From assembly GCA_903845455.1 (NCBI GenBank), contig CAIMXN010000020.1:1-18748 (forward strand): DNA of 18,748 bases, written 5' to 3'. Every line of letters begins with the position of its first letter. Position 1 is the stretch's first letter. Below the pieces are notes generated by a model. That model was not told where the DNA came from. It ran no database searches and worked only from the letters and a program-made list of their open reading frames with translations. Below are positions 1-8,126 of the stretch, one piece after another. Position numbers and translations under genes: made by a program. The stretch comes from an uncultured beta proteobacterium (lineage in GTDB: Bacteria > Pseudomonadota > Gammaproteobacteria > Burkholderiales > Burkholderiaceae).

Positions 1-72
1 CGACTCTAGACTCACCTATACTCTAAGAGCATTTATTAGACCCCCTTTAATCACCAGAAGACCGGATGCCTT

Positions 73-1266
73 ATGCATATTAATTACTTTAGCCGCTATG
101 TTCTGCTAGCAATGGTATTGATTTTGCAAATACCCTCTCTGGCTTTAGCTCAAGCGCAAGCAAAGAAACAGTTTTTAATAGTTGGCTTGGATGAAAAGCA
201 AACTTATAGCGATAAAGGTGTTGGTATTGTTGGCCCACCCGGTAACGATTCAGTGTTAATCATTGATATTGGCACTGCTCCCTTAGAGCCTAAAATTATT
301 GCCTCATTGCCATTGGCCAATACGATTAGTGGGCCACCTGTCAATCTGGCAATCAATACAAAAGAAACCTTAGCCCTGGTAGCCAACTCAATGAATGTAG
401 TTGAGGTCGATGGAAAATGGAAGCAAACACCTGACAACCGTTTATTTGTCATTGATTTGGAAACAAATCCACCTTCTTTGATTGATACCATTACTGTCGG
501 TAGCCAACCCTCTGGATTGTCCATCAATCAAGCGGGTAATTTAGCGTTGATAGCCAATCGTGCTGAAAACTCCATTAGCGTCTTGCGCATTACAGGCAAG
601 AAAGTTGAATTAATCGATACGGTGTTCATTGGCGAGCAAGTATCCCATGTTGTCTTTAGGCCTGATGGTAGATCTGCCTTAGCCAGTAAGTTTCCTGGGC
701 ATAAGGTCGCCTTTCTCGATGTTGATGGAGAAAAAGTTACCTACAAAAAATATGACGTTGTTGTGGGTCTATGGCCATACAACATCGCAATTACCCCAAA
801 TGGGAAACTGGCCATTACCGCAGACAATGGCAATGCAGGAGCTGCAGATGGCAACATTGATACTGTGAGCATTATTGATTTAGAGGCAAACCCTCCTCGT
901 GTCATTAATAAGGTCGTGGTCGGGGATGGCCCAGAAGGCTTGGCGATCAGCCCTACAGGAAAACTGGCAGTGACTGCGCTGCTAAAAGGTAGCAATGCCT
1001 CAAAAGAAGCTTTCTTTTACAACCGCAATGCTGAAGTGGTAGCCTTAAAAATTGATGGCAAAAAGGTGAGCTTGAGTAATTCAGTAGAGGTAAGGGGCTT
1101 ACCTGAAGGGATTGCCTTTAGTAATGATGGTCACTATATTTATGTCGGTAATTTTATTGATCAAGATCTCTCGATCTTAAGAGTCGATGGCGACAAAATT
1201 GTTAATACAGGTAAATCACTTTCCTTGCCTGGACATCCAGCATCCATCCGCAGCCATTTTCAGTAA
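73..1266 (+). CDS. Exported YncE-like beta-propeller protein
   Basis: This 397-residue protein begins with a signal peptide: a short polar start, a hydrophobic stretch at about residues 9-24 and a likely cleavage after SLALA, so it should act in the periplasm. The rest is a run of propeller blades. Units such as GSQPSGLSINQAGNLALIAN, PYNIAITPNGKLAITADN, GPEGLAISPTGKLAVTAL and LPEGIAFSNDGHYIYVGNF recur at roughly 45-60 residue intervals, each with the (P/S)xG(L/I)AI(S/T)xxGKLA pattern of YncE/lactonase-type propellers. Known relatives bind DNA or heme or are of unknown function, and I see no catalytic signature, so the substrate is unknown. The ribosome-binding site is weak (GGA at 64-66); ATG 73 is chosen because the signal peptide starts there. 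It is transcribed alone and ends at the hairpin at 1288-1317. Confidence 0.8.
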   Translation: MHINYFSRYVLLAMVLILQIPSLALAQAQAKKQFLIVGLDEKQTYSDKGVGIVGPPGNDSVLIIDIGTAPLEPKIIASLPLANTISGPPVNLAINTKETLALVANSMNVVEVDGKWKQTPDNRLFVIDLETNPPSLIDTITVGSQPSGLSINQAGNLALIANRAENSISVLRITGKKVELIDTVFIGEQVSHVVFRPDGRSALASKFPGHKVAFLDVDGEKVTYKKYDVVVGLWPYNIAITPNGKLAITADNGNAGAADGNIDTVSIIDLEANPPRVINKVVVGDGPEGLAISPTGKLAVTALLKGSNASKEAFFYNRNAEVVALKIDGKKVSLSNSVEVRGLPEGIAFSNDGHYIYVGNFIDQDLSILRVDGDKIVNTGKSLSLPGHPASIRSHFQ

Positions 1267-1287
1267 AAGATTCGCTTCGAATAATGA

Positions 1288-1317
1288 GCCCTTGAAGCTT
1301 CTTTCAAGGGCCTTTTT
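1288..1317 (+). terminator. Rho-independent terminator of the propeller gene
   Basis: A 9-bp perfect stem (GCCCTTGAA at 1288-1296, TTCAAGGGC at 1303-1311) closes a 6-nt loop and is followed by TTTTT at 1313-1317. It lies 21 nt after the propeller stop. Its T-tract runs into the stop codon of the convergent LysR gene. The opposite strand has no T-tract beyond the stem, so it should work only for the plus strand. Confidence 0.85.
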
Positions 1318-2245
1318 AACTGGACGTTATTTGCCCTAGCGACCACTCTTTTAGGCGTAATTGATTTCTAAGTTCATTGATGAACTTTTCGGAGAACTCG
1401 GATGCGGGTGAAAATTTTGAAGTAATAGCAAATGTTTCAATTTCAATCTTTGGTAAGAATCTTCGAATACCAAGCTGATTTTTAAATGTGCTTGCTATAT
1501 AGGGGTTTACTACTCCAACCCCAATTCCCTTGAGGGCAAAAGTGCATATGGTCGAAGAATATATTGTTTCTATCGCACTGTTAAGACTAAGATTTTTTTT
1601 CTTCGCTAATTTTGAGAGCTGACTCTCTAACTGGTCATTTATGGGAAATGAGATTCTTAACTCATTGGCTAAATGAGTTATTTCTACCGCTTTCAATTTC
1701 ATAAATGGATGTTCTTTTGAAAAGACGCATACTGCTTCACTCTTGTGAATTTGGCTGACCTCAAACTCTTTTGGGGAAAAATGAATATCAGAATTAGTAA
1801 TAGCAATATCGTACATACCTTGCCGCAGTCTTTCAGCAATATTTTGGTTACCCAATGTTTGGATATCAAAGTGTGTAGTGGGATAAATTTCCATAAATTG
1901 TTTAATTGTGGCGGGGATAATGCTTTGCCCTAATGATGGTGTACAAGCAATTCGAAATACACCTTGCCCTGATGATTTGAGGGAAGCAATAGTTTGTGTA
2001 ATTCGGTCTAGACCCTGAAATTCCTGTTGTATCGTATTAAAGAGATGCCCACCTTCTCGAGTGAGTTTTAGTCGACCCCTATCATTGGTGAATAGTTTTA
2101 GCCCGCTCGCACTTTGAATTTGTCCAATCAATCGGCTGATTGATGGCTGGGTAGTGTGAAGCATTTGTGCGGCAGCTACAGTAGTTCCTGAGAGCACTAC
2201 AGCCCTAAAAGCCTCAATTTGGTTAAATGAGATTGCCCTAGCCAT
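1316..2245 (-). CDS. LysR-family transcriptional regulator
   Basis: This is a full-length LysR-type regulator of 309 residues. The N-terminal winged helix-turn-helix covers about residues 5-64, with the family pattern FNQIEAFRAVVLSGTTVAAA followed by TTQPSISRLIGQIQ and the wing at LFTNDRGRLKLTREG. The rest is a periplasmic-binding-protein-like co-inducer domain (about residues 90-295). Translation starts at ATG 2245 behind AAGGA eight bases upstream. It diverges from the broken Bug-type receptor gene at 2370. LysR regulators commonly control the divergent neighbour, so it probably once governed that transport locus. Its own reading frame is intact, so it may regulate something else or be an orphan. 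The effector cannot be read from the sequence. Confidence 0.9.
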   Translation of the reverse strand: MARAISFNQIEAFRAVVLSGTTVAAAQMLHTTQPSISRLIGQIQSASGLKLFTNDRGRLKLTREGGHLFNTIQQEFQGLDRITQTIASLKSSGQGVFRIACTPSLGQSIIPATIKQFMEIYPTTHFDIQTLGNQNIAERLRQGMYDIAITNSDIHFSPKEFEVSQIHKSEAVCVFSKEHPFMKLKAVEITHLANELRISFPINDQLESQLSKLAKKKNLSLNSAIETIYSSTICTFALKGIGVGVVNPYIASTFKNQLGIRRFLPKIEIETFAITSKFSPASEFSEKFINELRNQLRLKEWSLGQITSS

Positions 2246-2369
2246 TGATTGATTCCTTAAAACTTAATGGTATATGAAAAATGAATAGCTAACCGCTAAG
2301 AAATGATTTGATTACATATGCTTTATTCGATAGAGTGAATGTCGATGTTGTTATTTTTGGGAGGTTGAA
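2246..2369. promoter_or_regulatory. Divergent LysR / Bug-receptor intergenic region
   Basis: This 124-nt spacer must hold the start signals of both divergent genes. At 2325-2340 there is an ATTC-N8-GAAT inverted repeat resembling a loose LysR box (a T-N11-A pair can be drawn in it), about 30 nt before the receptor start. A strong ribosome-binding site, GGGAGG at 2359-2364, precedes ATG 2370. The operator reading is tentative because short AT-rich repeats occur by chance. Confidence 0.35.
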
Positions 2370-2837
2370 ATGTTAAATTCAAGACGTCAATTTTGCTTAT
2401 CTCTATTGTTGAGTGTATTTGCCACTGCTATCAGTAGCGCTTACGCCGAGGAAGCTATACCGCCTGGAACAATAAAATTTATTGTTCCTTTTGTTCCTGG
2501 CGGCACTGCGGATGTTCTTGCGCGAACCATTTCAGTGCGCTTGGGCAAAAAATATAACCAATCGGTTGTAGTGGAAAATAAACCAGGCATGGGTGGCAAT
2601 ATTGGTGCAAGTGAGACAGCTAATACGAAGCCAGATGGTTCAACCCTCTTGCTGGGAACAATTGGTATACATGCAGCTTCCTCCGTCTACTCCAAGCTTT
2701 CTTATAGCCCTGATAAAGATCTATAGCCAATTATTGTTTTAGGTGGCGTACCTTGTGTCATTGCAGTTCATCCCAGTAGGCCGTTCAATACTCTTCAGGA
2801 ATTAGTGATTTACGCCAAAAAGAATCCAGGGGTGTAA
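2370..2837 (+). pseudogene. Broken Bug/TctC-type solute-binding receptor
   Basis: The first 118 codons encode a signal peptide (hydrophobic stretch ending ISSAYA) and the start of a tripartite-tricarboxylate-transporter receptor of the Bug family. Typical motifs are visible: IKFIVPFVPGGTADVLAR, VVVENKPGMGGNIGA and KPDGSTLLLG. A TAG at 2724-2726 interrupts the frame, and the same frame then continues as family sequence (PIIVLGGVPCVIAVHPS, then LQELVIYAKKNPG) to a TAA at 2835-2837. Homologues usually have Q at the TAG position (DLQP), so CAG to TAG is the likely change. The family is about 320 residues and this copy has about 155, so the 3' half is gone. The strong GGGAGG ribosome-binding site survives. 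I infer a dead gene; readthrough would still give only half a receptor. Confidence 0.85.
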
Positions 2838-3038
2838 TTAAAGTCATCGGTGATAGCTAACAAGCAACGTATTGATCTTGGCGAATTCTATGCTGACCCA
2901 ACATTAAGCAAAGAAAATCGATGTGATTTGCATCCAAGGTGGAGTAGGGATGGGTCATCAATCTCCATTGACTCTATACACGAGCTTGATAGGCGCATGT
3001 ACAGCATTGATGTATCAAAATTAACCATGAATGTTTAG
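2838..3038 (+). pseudogene. C-terminal remnant of a TolB/oligogalacturonate-lyase-like propeller protein
   Basis: The open frame can start at GTG 2850 and runs 62 codons. It contains KQRIDLGEFYADP, CDLHPRWSRDG and SIHELDRRMYSIDV, which match the last blade of WD40-like TolB/oligogalacturonate-lyase-type propellers (DLHPRW-DG and DS-H--R--Y--D are the recognisable parts). Those proteins are several hundred residues long, so only the C-terminal end is left, with no start region of its own. It follows directly on the truncated Bug receptor, and the probable deletion junction lies at about 2835-2850. I infer that a deletion removed the 3' end of one gene and most of the next. Confidence 0.6.
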
Positions 3039-3111
3039 TAGCTTTTGAACTCATATTCATTGGGCTGAGGCTGATATAGGACCTGCTTCTCAATAGTCAA
3101 CCCAGCTAGAT

Positions 3112-3657
3112 TCACTCTGCTGGCGGACTATCTTGCAGATTTGGAAAGAGGACTTCGGTAAATCCAAAGTTGCTGAAGTCTTTCACTCTCATTGGGTATA
3201 GCTTGCCGATCAGATGGTCGCATTCATGTTGCACAACCCGAGCATGAAATCCTTCAACCGTTCTATCAATCGGTTGCCCATCGCGGTCATATCCTTGGTA
3301 GCGAATTTTGATATAACGCGGCACCTTCCCCCGAATGCCCGGTACAGAAAGACACCCTTCCCAATCTTCTTCTTGCACATCACTCAACGGGGTGATGACT
3401 GGGTTGATTAAGATCGTTTCTGGAACCCCTTCTGCTAGAGGATAGCGAGGATTTTTATCGAATCCGAAGACAACTAGTTGTTTGTTTACGCCAATTTGAG
3501 GTGCGGCAAGACCGGCACCATTGACTGTGTACATTGTGTCCAGTAAGTCATCGATTAATAACTGCACTTCTTGCGAGGCAATAAGATCAAGCGAGATGGG
3601 ATTCGCAATTTCTAATAATCGCGGGTCACCCATTCTCAAAATAGCATGTATCGTCAT
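3112..3657 (-). CDS. def: Peptide deformylase
   Basis: This enzyme removes the N-terminal formyl group from nascent proteins in the cytoplasm, using a bound metal ion. All three family motifs are present in the 181-residue protein: GAGLAAPQIG (residues 47-56, with Q54), EGCLSVPG (100-107, metal ligand C102) and QHECDHLIG (143-151, metal ligands H144 and H148, catalytic E145). Length is normal for a proteobacterial deformylase. It starts at ATG 3657 with only a weak AAGA element upstream. It is not next to fmt here, which is its usual partner in many bacteria, so this may be a second, stand-alone copy; the window cannot show whether another exists. Confidence 0.95.
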   Translation of the reverse strand: MTIHAILRMGDPRLLEIANPISLDLIASQEVQLLIDDLLDTMYTVNGAGLAAPQIGVNKQLVVFGFDKNPRYPLAEGVPETILINPVITPLSDVQEEDWEGCLSVPGIRGKVPRYIKIRYQGYDRDGQPIDRTVEGFHARVVQHECDHLIGKLYPMRVKDFSNFGFTEVLFPNLQDSPPAE

Positions 3658-3737
3658 ATATGAATCTTAAATGATTAATCCATTGTGGTGTAGGTCCTCG
3701 ATGAGTATTCGCTTGCAGATGGCATAATCAAGGCGTG

Positions 3738-3813
3738 GGGCTCTTAGCTCAGTTGGTAGAGCAGAAGACTCTTAATCTTTTGGTCGCGTGTTCGAGTCAC
3801 GCAGGGCCCACCA
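3738..3813 (+). tRNA. tRNA-Lys (anticodon CTT)
   Basis: A 76-nt cloverleaf folds by eye. The acceptor stem is GGGCTCT with AGGGCCC (one T-G pair). The D arm is GCTC/GAGC, the anticodon stem GAAGA/TCTTT around loop CTCTTAA, and the T arm CGTGT-TCGAGTC-ACGC like. Discriminator A and an encoded CCA (3811-3813) follow. Anticodon CTT reads the lysine codon AAG. It stands alone between deformylase and the nitroreductase and is followed at once by a terminator. Confidence 0.95.
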
Positions 3814-3820
3814 AAAATGA

Positions 3821-3850
3821 AAATACCAACCCTGGGGTTGGTATTTTTTT
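3821..3850 (+). terminator. Terminator after tRNA-Lys(CTT), probably bidirectional
   Basis: An 11-bp perfect stem (3821-3831 with 3836-3846) closes a CTGG tetraloop and runs into a T-tract at 3844-3850, starting 8 nt after the tRNA CCA end. The minus strand reads TATTTTCATTTTT after the same stem, so it can also stop transcripts from the convergent nitroreductase gene, whose stop is at 3871. Confidence 0.9.
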
Positions 3851-3870
3851 GTCTTAGCCAGACTACTGTT

Positions 3871-4506
3871 CTATTTAATCCAACTAATAAAGTTTTCAGT
3901 AGATCGCCGAACTTTCTTGAGGTTTACCAGCCAATCTTCATCCGCTTTTCTGTATCCCAGAGGCAGCATAACTACACTACGCAAGCCTTTTTCTTTGAGA
4001 TTCAGAATTTCATCAAGCGCCTTAGGGTTAAAACCTTCCATGGGGGTGCTATCTACTTGTTCAGATGCAGCAGCAATGAGGGCAGTGCCTAGACCAATAT
4101 AAACTTGCTTGGCTGCATGTGTGAAATTATGCTCAGCTTCTCTTGAGGGATAACTACCCAGTAGGGTTTGACGATAGGCATCTCCAGCTGCACTCTTAAA
4201 ACTACGGATTTCTTCAGTCATATCAAAGGCTTCATTAATGCGCTTGGCAGTGTAATGATCCCAGGCAGCAAATATGAGTAAATGAGAGCAATCAATGACT
4301 TGAGATTGATCCCCAGCGATGGCTTTAATTTTTTCACGAATCTCTTTATTGGTTACCACCAATACTTCATAGGGTTGCAAGCCACTGGAGCTAGCTGTTA
4401 AGCGAATAGCCTCAAGGATGAGATCCACTTTTTCCTGAGGGACTATTTTGCTTGAGTCCATTTTTTTTGTAGCATAGCGCCACTGTAATAAATCAATCAA
4501 ACTCAT
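3871..4506 (-). CDS. Nitroreductase-family NAD(P)H-dependent flavin oxidoreductase
   Basis: This 211-residue cytoplasmic protein has the FMN-dependent nitroreductase fold of the NfsB-like group. Visible family marks are RYATKKMD near the N-terminus (residues 10-17, phosphate/FMN contact), SSSGLQPYEVLVV (about 38-50) and the later GLGTALIAAASEQVDSTPMEGF segment that shapes the flavin pocket. Such enzymes reduce quinones, nitro compounds or similar acceptors with NAD(P)H; the physiological substrate is not readable here. ATG 4506 is supported by AGAGGA upstream. It diverges from the ABC transporter operon across a 353-nt spacer and converges on the tRNA terminator. Confidence 0.88.
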   Translation of the reverse strand: MSLIDLLQWRYATKKMDSSKIVPQEKVDLILEAIRLTASSSGLQPYEVLVVTNKEIREKIKAIAGDQSQVIDCSHLLIFAAWDHYTAKRINEAFDMTEEIRSFKSAAGDAYRQTLLGSYPSREAEHNFTHAAKQVYIGLGTALIAAASEQVDSTPMEGFNPKALDEILNLKEKGLRSVVMLPLGYRKADEDWLVNLKKVRRSTENFISWIK

Positions 4507-4859
4507 TATTTCCTCTAGATTTTTTAATAAAAGATAAGGAGTATTTTAGAAGATTTTGGACTGAATTGTTAGTCAATTCTCAAAATGGCGGCTAATACAA
4601 GTGGTATGTAATTTTTTTTGGTGCATATTGATCCGCAAGGTGCTTTCATTGCACTCTTTTAGTCATTGCCAGTATGGGTATTTACAAAATATAGCTATAT
4701 TGTTATCTGGGCTTGGTTTGAATTCGATCTTCAGGATTAAATTGAGAAACCCATTCTGTATAGCCTTTAAATGGGGTGATAAAGATTAATATGGCAATGT
4801 TAAAAGCTTGCTAAACTGGTTTCAAATCGTCTTATAAATCGATACTTGGGAGATTACTC
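4507..4859. promoter_or_regulatory. 353-nt spacer with the presumed start region of the ABC/hydrolase operon
   Basis: I find no convincing gene here; the one 62-codon plus-strand frame has no recognisable content. Two dyads stand out: GAATTG-N5-CAATTC at 4563-4579 and a perfect 14-bp palindrome AATATAGCTATATT at 4688-4701. A possible promoter is TTGCTA (4808-4813) with TATAAA (4833-4838), although the 19-nt spacer is long. GGGAG at 4848-4852 is a good ribosome-binding site seven bases before ATG 4860. The dyads could bind regulators of either divergent gene. Confidence 0.4.
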
Positions 4860-6011
4860 ATGAAGTCAATTGTTTCAGCATTAATCCTCGCTCTATGTTC
4901 CAGCCTATCTTTTGGGGTATTTGCAAAAGATACCGTCAAGATTGCCTATATTGGACCTTTAACCGGGGGTGTTTCTGCAAACGGCATTGGCGGACGTAAT
5001 TCTGCGGATTTAGCAGTTCGCTTAAAGAATCAAGACCCCAATGCTAAATATAAATATGAATTGGTATCTGCTGATGATGAGTGCAAGCCAAATATAGGTG
5101 TGCAAGTCGCTACCAAAATAGCCTCAGATAACTCCATCATTGCTGGTGTCACCCATTACTGTTCTGCTGTTGCCATGAGTACGGTGGATGTATATCACAA
5201 GTTTGGCTTACCAGTAATGGTGTGGGGCGCCGTATTGCCAGAGATTACTTATGGTAATGACTATAAAGAGATACACCGTGTTAATGGCACGATGATCAAC
5301 CAAAATGAAGTAGCTGCTAAGTTCTTAACTGGCTTGGGCTACAAGAAGTGGGTCATTATTCATGACACCACTGACTATGGCAAAGGTCATAACAAATACT
5401 TCACTCAATATTTAACTAAGAATGGCGGTCAAATCCTGGGAACGTTTGGTGTTACTGCTGACCAACAGGATTTCACTGCAGAGTTGACAAAGATTAAAGA
5501 GTTGAAACCTGAGGTTGTTTATTTTGGTGGCTTAACACCGATTGGCATTCGTATTCGTACGCAGATGGATCGTCTTGGCATTAAGGCGGTCTTTGAAGGC
5601 ACCTCTGGTATTAAGTCCGATGCCTATATTGAGGGTTTGGGTAAACTTTCTGAAGGTTCTTTATCTTTTATTGAAGGTGCTCCATGGGAGAAATTGCCAG
5701 GCGGTCTTGAATTTACTGCTAAGTATGCTCAACAGAAATATCCAGATTCTCCCGAGGCTTACGGTCCATTTGCTTACACTGCGGCCAACTTGATCATGGG
5801 GGCGATTGAGAAAGCAGGCCCAAATCGTAAAAAAGTGATGGATGTACTAAACAATACGCAAAATGTCGAAACTATTATTGGTAAGGTGAGTTTTGATGAT
5901 CATCGCCAAAATATTGTCCCCTTGATTTCTAAATATGTTGCTCAAGATGGCAAGTGGGTTGTTTGGGAAGACAGCTTGTATGCCAAGAAGCAGCGAAAAC
6001 TTGGTCAGTAA
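4860..6011 (+). CDS. Periplasmic substrate-binding protein of a branched-chain-type ABC importer
   Basis: This 383-residue receptor would deliver its ligand to the permeases encoded next. It has a signal peptide cleaved near FGVFA-KD (residue 22), then the LivK/AmiC-type fold: VKIAYIGPLTGGVSANG (glycine/serine ligand loop), the ADDECKPNIGVQVATK segment, TTDYGKGHNKYF between the lobes and PEVVYFGGLTPIGIRIRTQM in the second lobe. No lipobox cysteine is seen at the cleavage site. The family binds branched-chain amino acids, amides, urea or aromatic acids, so the fold does not name the ligand. The downstream nitrilase, amidase and M20 hydrolase make a nitrogen-containing organic compound more likely than leucine. 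It is the first gene of the presumed operon. Confidence 0.9.
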   Translation: MKSIVSALILALCSSLSFGVFAKDTVKIAYIGPLTGGVSANGIGGRNSADLAVRLKNQDPNAKYKYELVSADDECKPNIGVQVATKIASDNSIIAGVTHYCSAVAMSTVDVYHKFGLPVMVWGAVLPEITYGNDYKEIHRVNGTMINQNEVAAKFLTGLGYKKWVIIHDTTDYGKGHNKYFTQYLTKNGGQILGTFGVTADQQDFTAELTKIKELKPEVVYFGGLTPIGIRIRTQMDRLGIKAVFEGTSGIKSDAYIEGLGKLSEGSLSFIEGAPWEKLPGGLEFTAKYAQQKYPDSPEAYGPFAYTAANLIMGAIEKAGPNRKKVMDVLNNTQNVETIIGKVSFDDHRQNIVPLISKYVAQDGKWVVWEDSLYAKKQRKLGQ

Positions 6012-6048
6012 TTATTCTTAGAAATAGAAGTGAAGAGGGTGGTCATGC

Positions 6049-6981
6049 ATGTCGTTTGATATTTTTTTGCAGTACTTGCTCAATGGCTTGATGTTGGGTG
6101 TGATTTATGCAATTGTGGCAGTTGGATTTACCCTCTACTTTGGTGTGTTAGATGTTATTAAGTTTTCACATGGCGATATTCTGATGGTGGGAGCCTTTGC
6201 TGGCCTCACCACTTATATTGGAATTGCGGGTACATTCGACTCGCCGTGGTTACAGCTATTAGCGCTAGTTCTCATTAGCCTTTCGGTTGCCGCTTTCTTG
6301 GGTGCAATCATTGCTCGTTATTTAATTTTGCCTTTGCAAAAAGCGCCCCCAATTAATACGCTACTGGTGACATTGATGTTGGGCCTTGCCTTGCGCGAAT
6401 CAGTGCGTTTGTTCTATCCAAATGGTTCGAACCCAAAGCCCTTCCCAAGATTGCTACCTGTAGACGGTATTAACTTGGGCGACTTTACTTTACGTTCAGA
6501 TAGCTTGATTTTGCTAGCCACCGGCATTATGACGATCGTGGCGGTGCAACGTTTGATTACCAGAAGCAAGATTGGTTTGGCGATTCGGGCAGTTGCACAA
6601 GATAGTGAAACAGCGCGCATCATGGGAATTAATTTCCGCCAGATCGTCTTAATTACCTTTATGTTAGGTTCTGCCTTGGCGGCATTAGCTGGCCTCATGA
6701 ATGGTTTGTATTACAACGAGATTAATTTTAGTATGGGGCTCTTATTAGGGGTCATTGGGTTCTCCGCTGCGGTCGTCGGCGGCCTTGGTAATTTCTATGG
6801 CGCCATTGTGGGGGGATTTTTATTTGCCGCCCTGCAAACGATCGGTGCCGTTTTATTACCAGCGCTTTTGCCTGATGTACCGAGTGCCTACAAAGACGTT
6901 TTTGCCTTCACCATGATCATTATCATTATGGGATTAAAGCCAACCGGCTTGATTTCTGAAAAATCAAGCGAGCGAGTCTAA
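6049..6981 (+). CDS. LivH-type ABC permease
   Basis: This 310-residue inner-membrane protein is mostly hydrophobic with about eight membrane spans. It carries LivH marks: LNGLMLGVIYAIVAVGFTLYFGVLDVIKFSHGD at the start (seen as two adjoining stretches), RAVAQDSETARIMGIN (about residues 180-195, the coupling-helix loop that contacts the ATPases) and FSAAVVGGLGNFYGAIVGG near the C-terminus. With the next gene it should form the heterodimeric transmembrane pore. ATG 6049 is chosen because AGAGGG (6034-6039) is well placed, and the ATG at 6045 is in another frame that stops at once. It starts 37 nt after the receptor gene. Confidence 0.93.
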   Translation: MSFDIFLQYLLNGLMLGVIYAIVAVGFTLYFGVLDVIKFSHGDILMVGAFAGLTTYIGIAGTFDSPWLQLLALVLISLSVAAFLGAIIARYLILPLQKAPPINTLLVTLMLGLALRESVRLFYPNGSNPKPFPRLLPVDGINLGDFTLRSDSLILLATGIMTIVAVQRLITRSKIGLAIRAVAQDSETARIMGINFRQIVLITFMLGSALAALAGLMNGLYYNEINFSMGLLLGVIGFSAAVVGGLGNFYGAIVGGFLFAALQTIGAVLLPALLPDVPSAYKDVFAFTMIIIIMGLKPTGLISEKSSERV

Positions 6982-6983
6982 GC

Positions 6984-8126
6984 ATGAAGTTATTAATGGG
7001 TACATTTATTTTCGGTTTGATTTACAGCATTTTGTTGCTCGGATCTGAGAATCAATTAGAGGTTGGCGCACTCGTTTTCTTGGCATTTATTGTGAGTGTC
7101 GTCGGCAAGAAAATGGGCTTGATGGTGAGTTTGGCTCGAGCGGTTAGTGAGTATCCACGTTTTCCGGCTTATGCTGCTATCGGGGGTGTTCTCATTACCG
7201 CCTTAGTGTTTCACAACTCCCATTTTGCTTTACTGATGCTGACTACGGTTTTGATCTATTCAATCGTGTGTTTAGGTCTGAATATCCAATTCGGATATGT
7301 TGGTATCGTGAACTTTGCAGGTGCTGCATTTTTTGGAATCGGAAGTTACACCGCCGCCATCCTAGCAACCCATACAGTCATACCTCACTTATTGGTATTG
7401 TTTATCGCAGCTAGCATCTCTGCATTAATTGGGTCGATTTTAATTTACCCAGTGTTAAGAACGCGTGGCCACTACGCCGCTCTGGTTACGATTGCTTTTG
7501 GCATTCTCTTTCGCAATTTCCTGGAGGTAAATGACACTCTAGGGGGTCCACAAGGTTTAAAGATTCCACCTCTCACCATCTTTGGCTGGAACTTGTCAGA
7601 TGGCTTGGATATCGGTGGATTTGAATTGTCTTTTTATATGCCGTATTTGCTCATCGCATTAGTTTTGCTAGTGCTGAGTTTTCGGATTACCCGTAATCTC
7701 GAACGTTCCTGGCTCGGCTTAAGTATGGATATGGTTCGTACGGATGAGATTGCTGCCTCTACCTATGGCGTTAATATCGCCCATTGGAAAATCGTGGCAT
7801 TTACTCTGGGTAACTTTATTGCTGGTATGGCAGGCGCACTCTACGGAATGATGACGGCTTATGTGGCACCTAACAACTTTACCTTTGCCGATTCATTGAT
7901 CTTGGTTTCCATTGTGATTTTGGGGGGCATTGGTAATCCGTGGGGCATTATTCCTGCCGCAGCCATCGTTGTGATTCTTCCTGAAAAATTGCAGTTCATT
8001 CAGGAGTATCGTTTTCTTCTGTATGCCATCGTAGTGATCTTGATTCTATTGTTCCGTCCAGATGGCTTATTACCACGTCGTATTCGTGAGTATTTTCCTC
8101 GCAAAAAGTCGGGAGATACGCAATGA
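6984..8126 (+). CDS. LivM-type ABC permease
   Basis: This 380-residue protein is the second pore subunit. The core has family sequence: LGLNIQFGYVGIVNFAGAAFFGIGSY in two adjoining parts (about residues 97-122), LRTRGHYAALVTIAFG (152-170 region), the coupling loop DEIAASTYGVNIAHWKIVAF and AYVAPNNFTFADSL, then ILGGIGNPWG and a C-terminal LLFRPDGLLPRRI. An N-terminal stretch of about 70 residues with two extra hydrophobic segments precedes the core, as in many LivM proteins. It starts two bases after the LivH-type stop, and its stop overlaps the next start (ATGA at 8123-8126), which points to translational coupling. Confidence 0.93.
   Translation: MKLLMGTFIFGLIYSILLLGSENQLEVGALVFLAFIVSVVGKKMGLMVSLARAVSEYPRFPAYAAIGGVLITALVFHNSHFALLMLTTVLIYSIVCLGLNIQFGYVGIVNFAGAAFFGIGSYTAAILATHTVIPHLLVLFIAASISALIGSILIYPVLRTRGHYAALVTIAFGILFRNFLEVNDTLGGPQGLKIPPLTIFGWNLSDGLDIGGFELSFYMPYLLIALVLLVLSFRITRNLERSWLGLSMDMVRTDEIAASTYGVNIAHWKIVAFTLGNFIAGMAGALYGMMTAYVAPNNFTFADSLILVSIVILGGIGNPWGIIPAAAIVVILPEKLQFIQEYRFLLYAIVVILILLFRPDGLLPRRIREYFPRKKSGDTQ

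Noticed and set aside
3739..3813. tRNA-Lys(CTT) as a second attachment site
   Set aside because: The tRNA is complete, no integrase or partial duplicate lies nearby, and its 3' sequence differs from the tRNA-Lys(TTT) fragment.
4601..4789. 62-codon plus-strand frame in the spacer before the ABC operon
   Set aside because: No ribosome-binding site, no family-like sequence and odd composition rich in Phe, Cys and Leu. It is best seen as a chance frame in AT-rich DNA.
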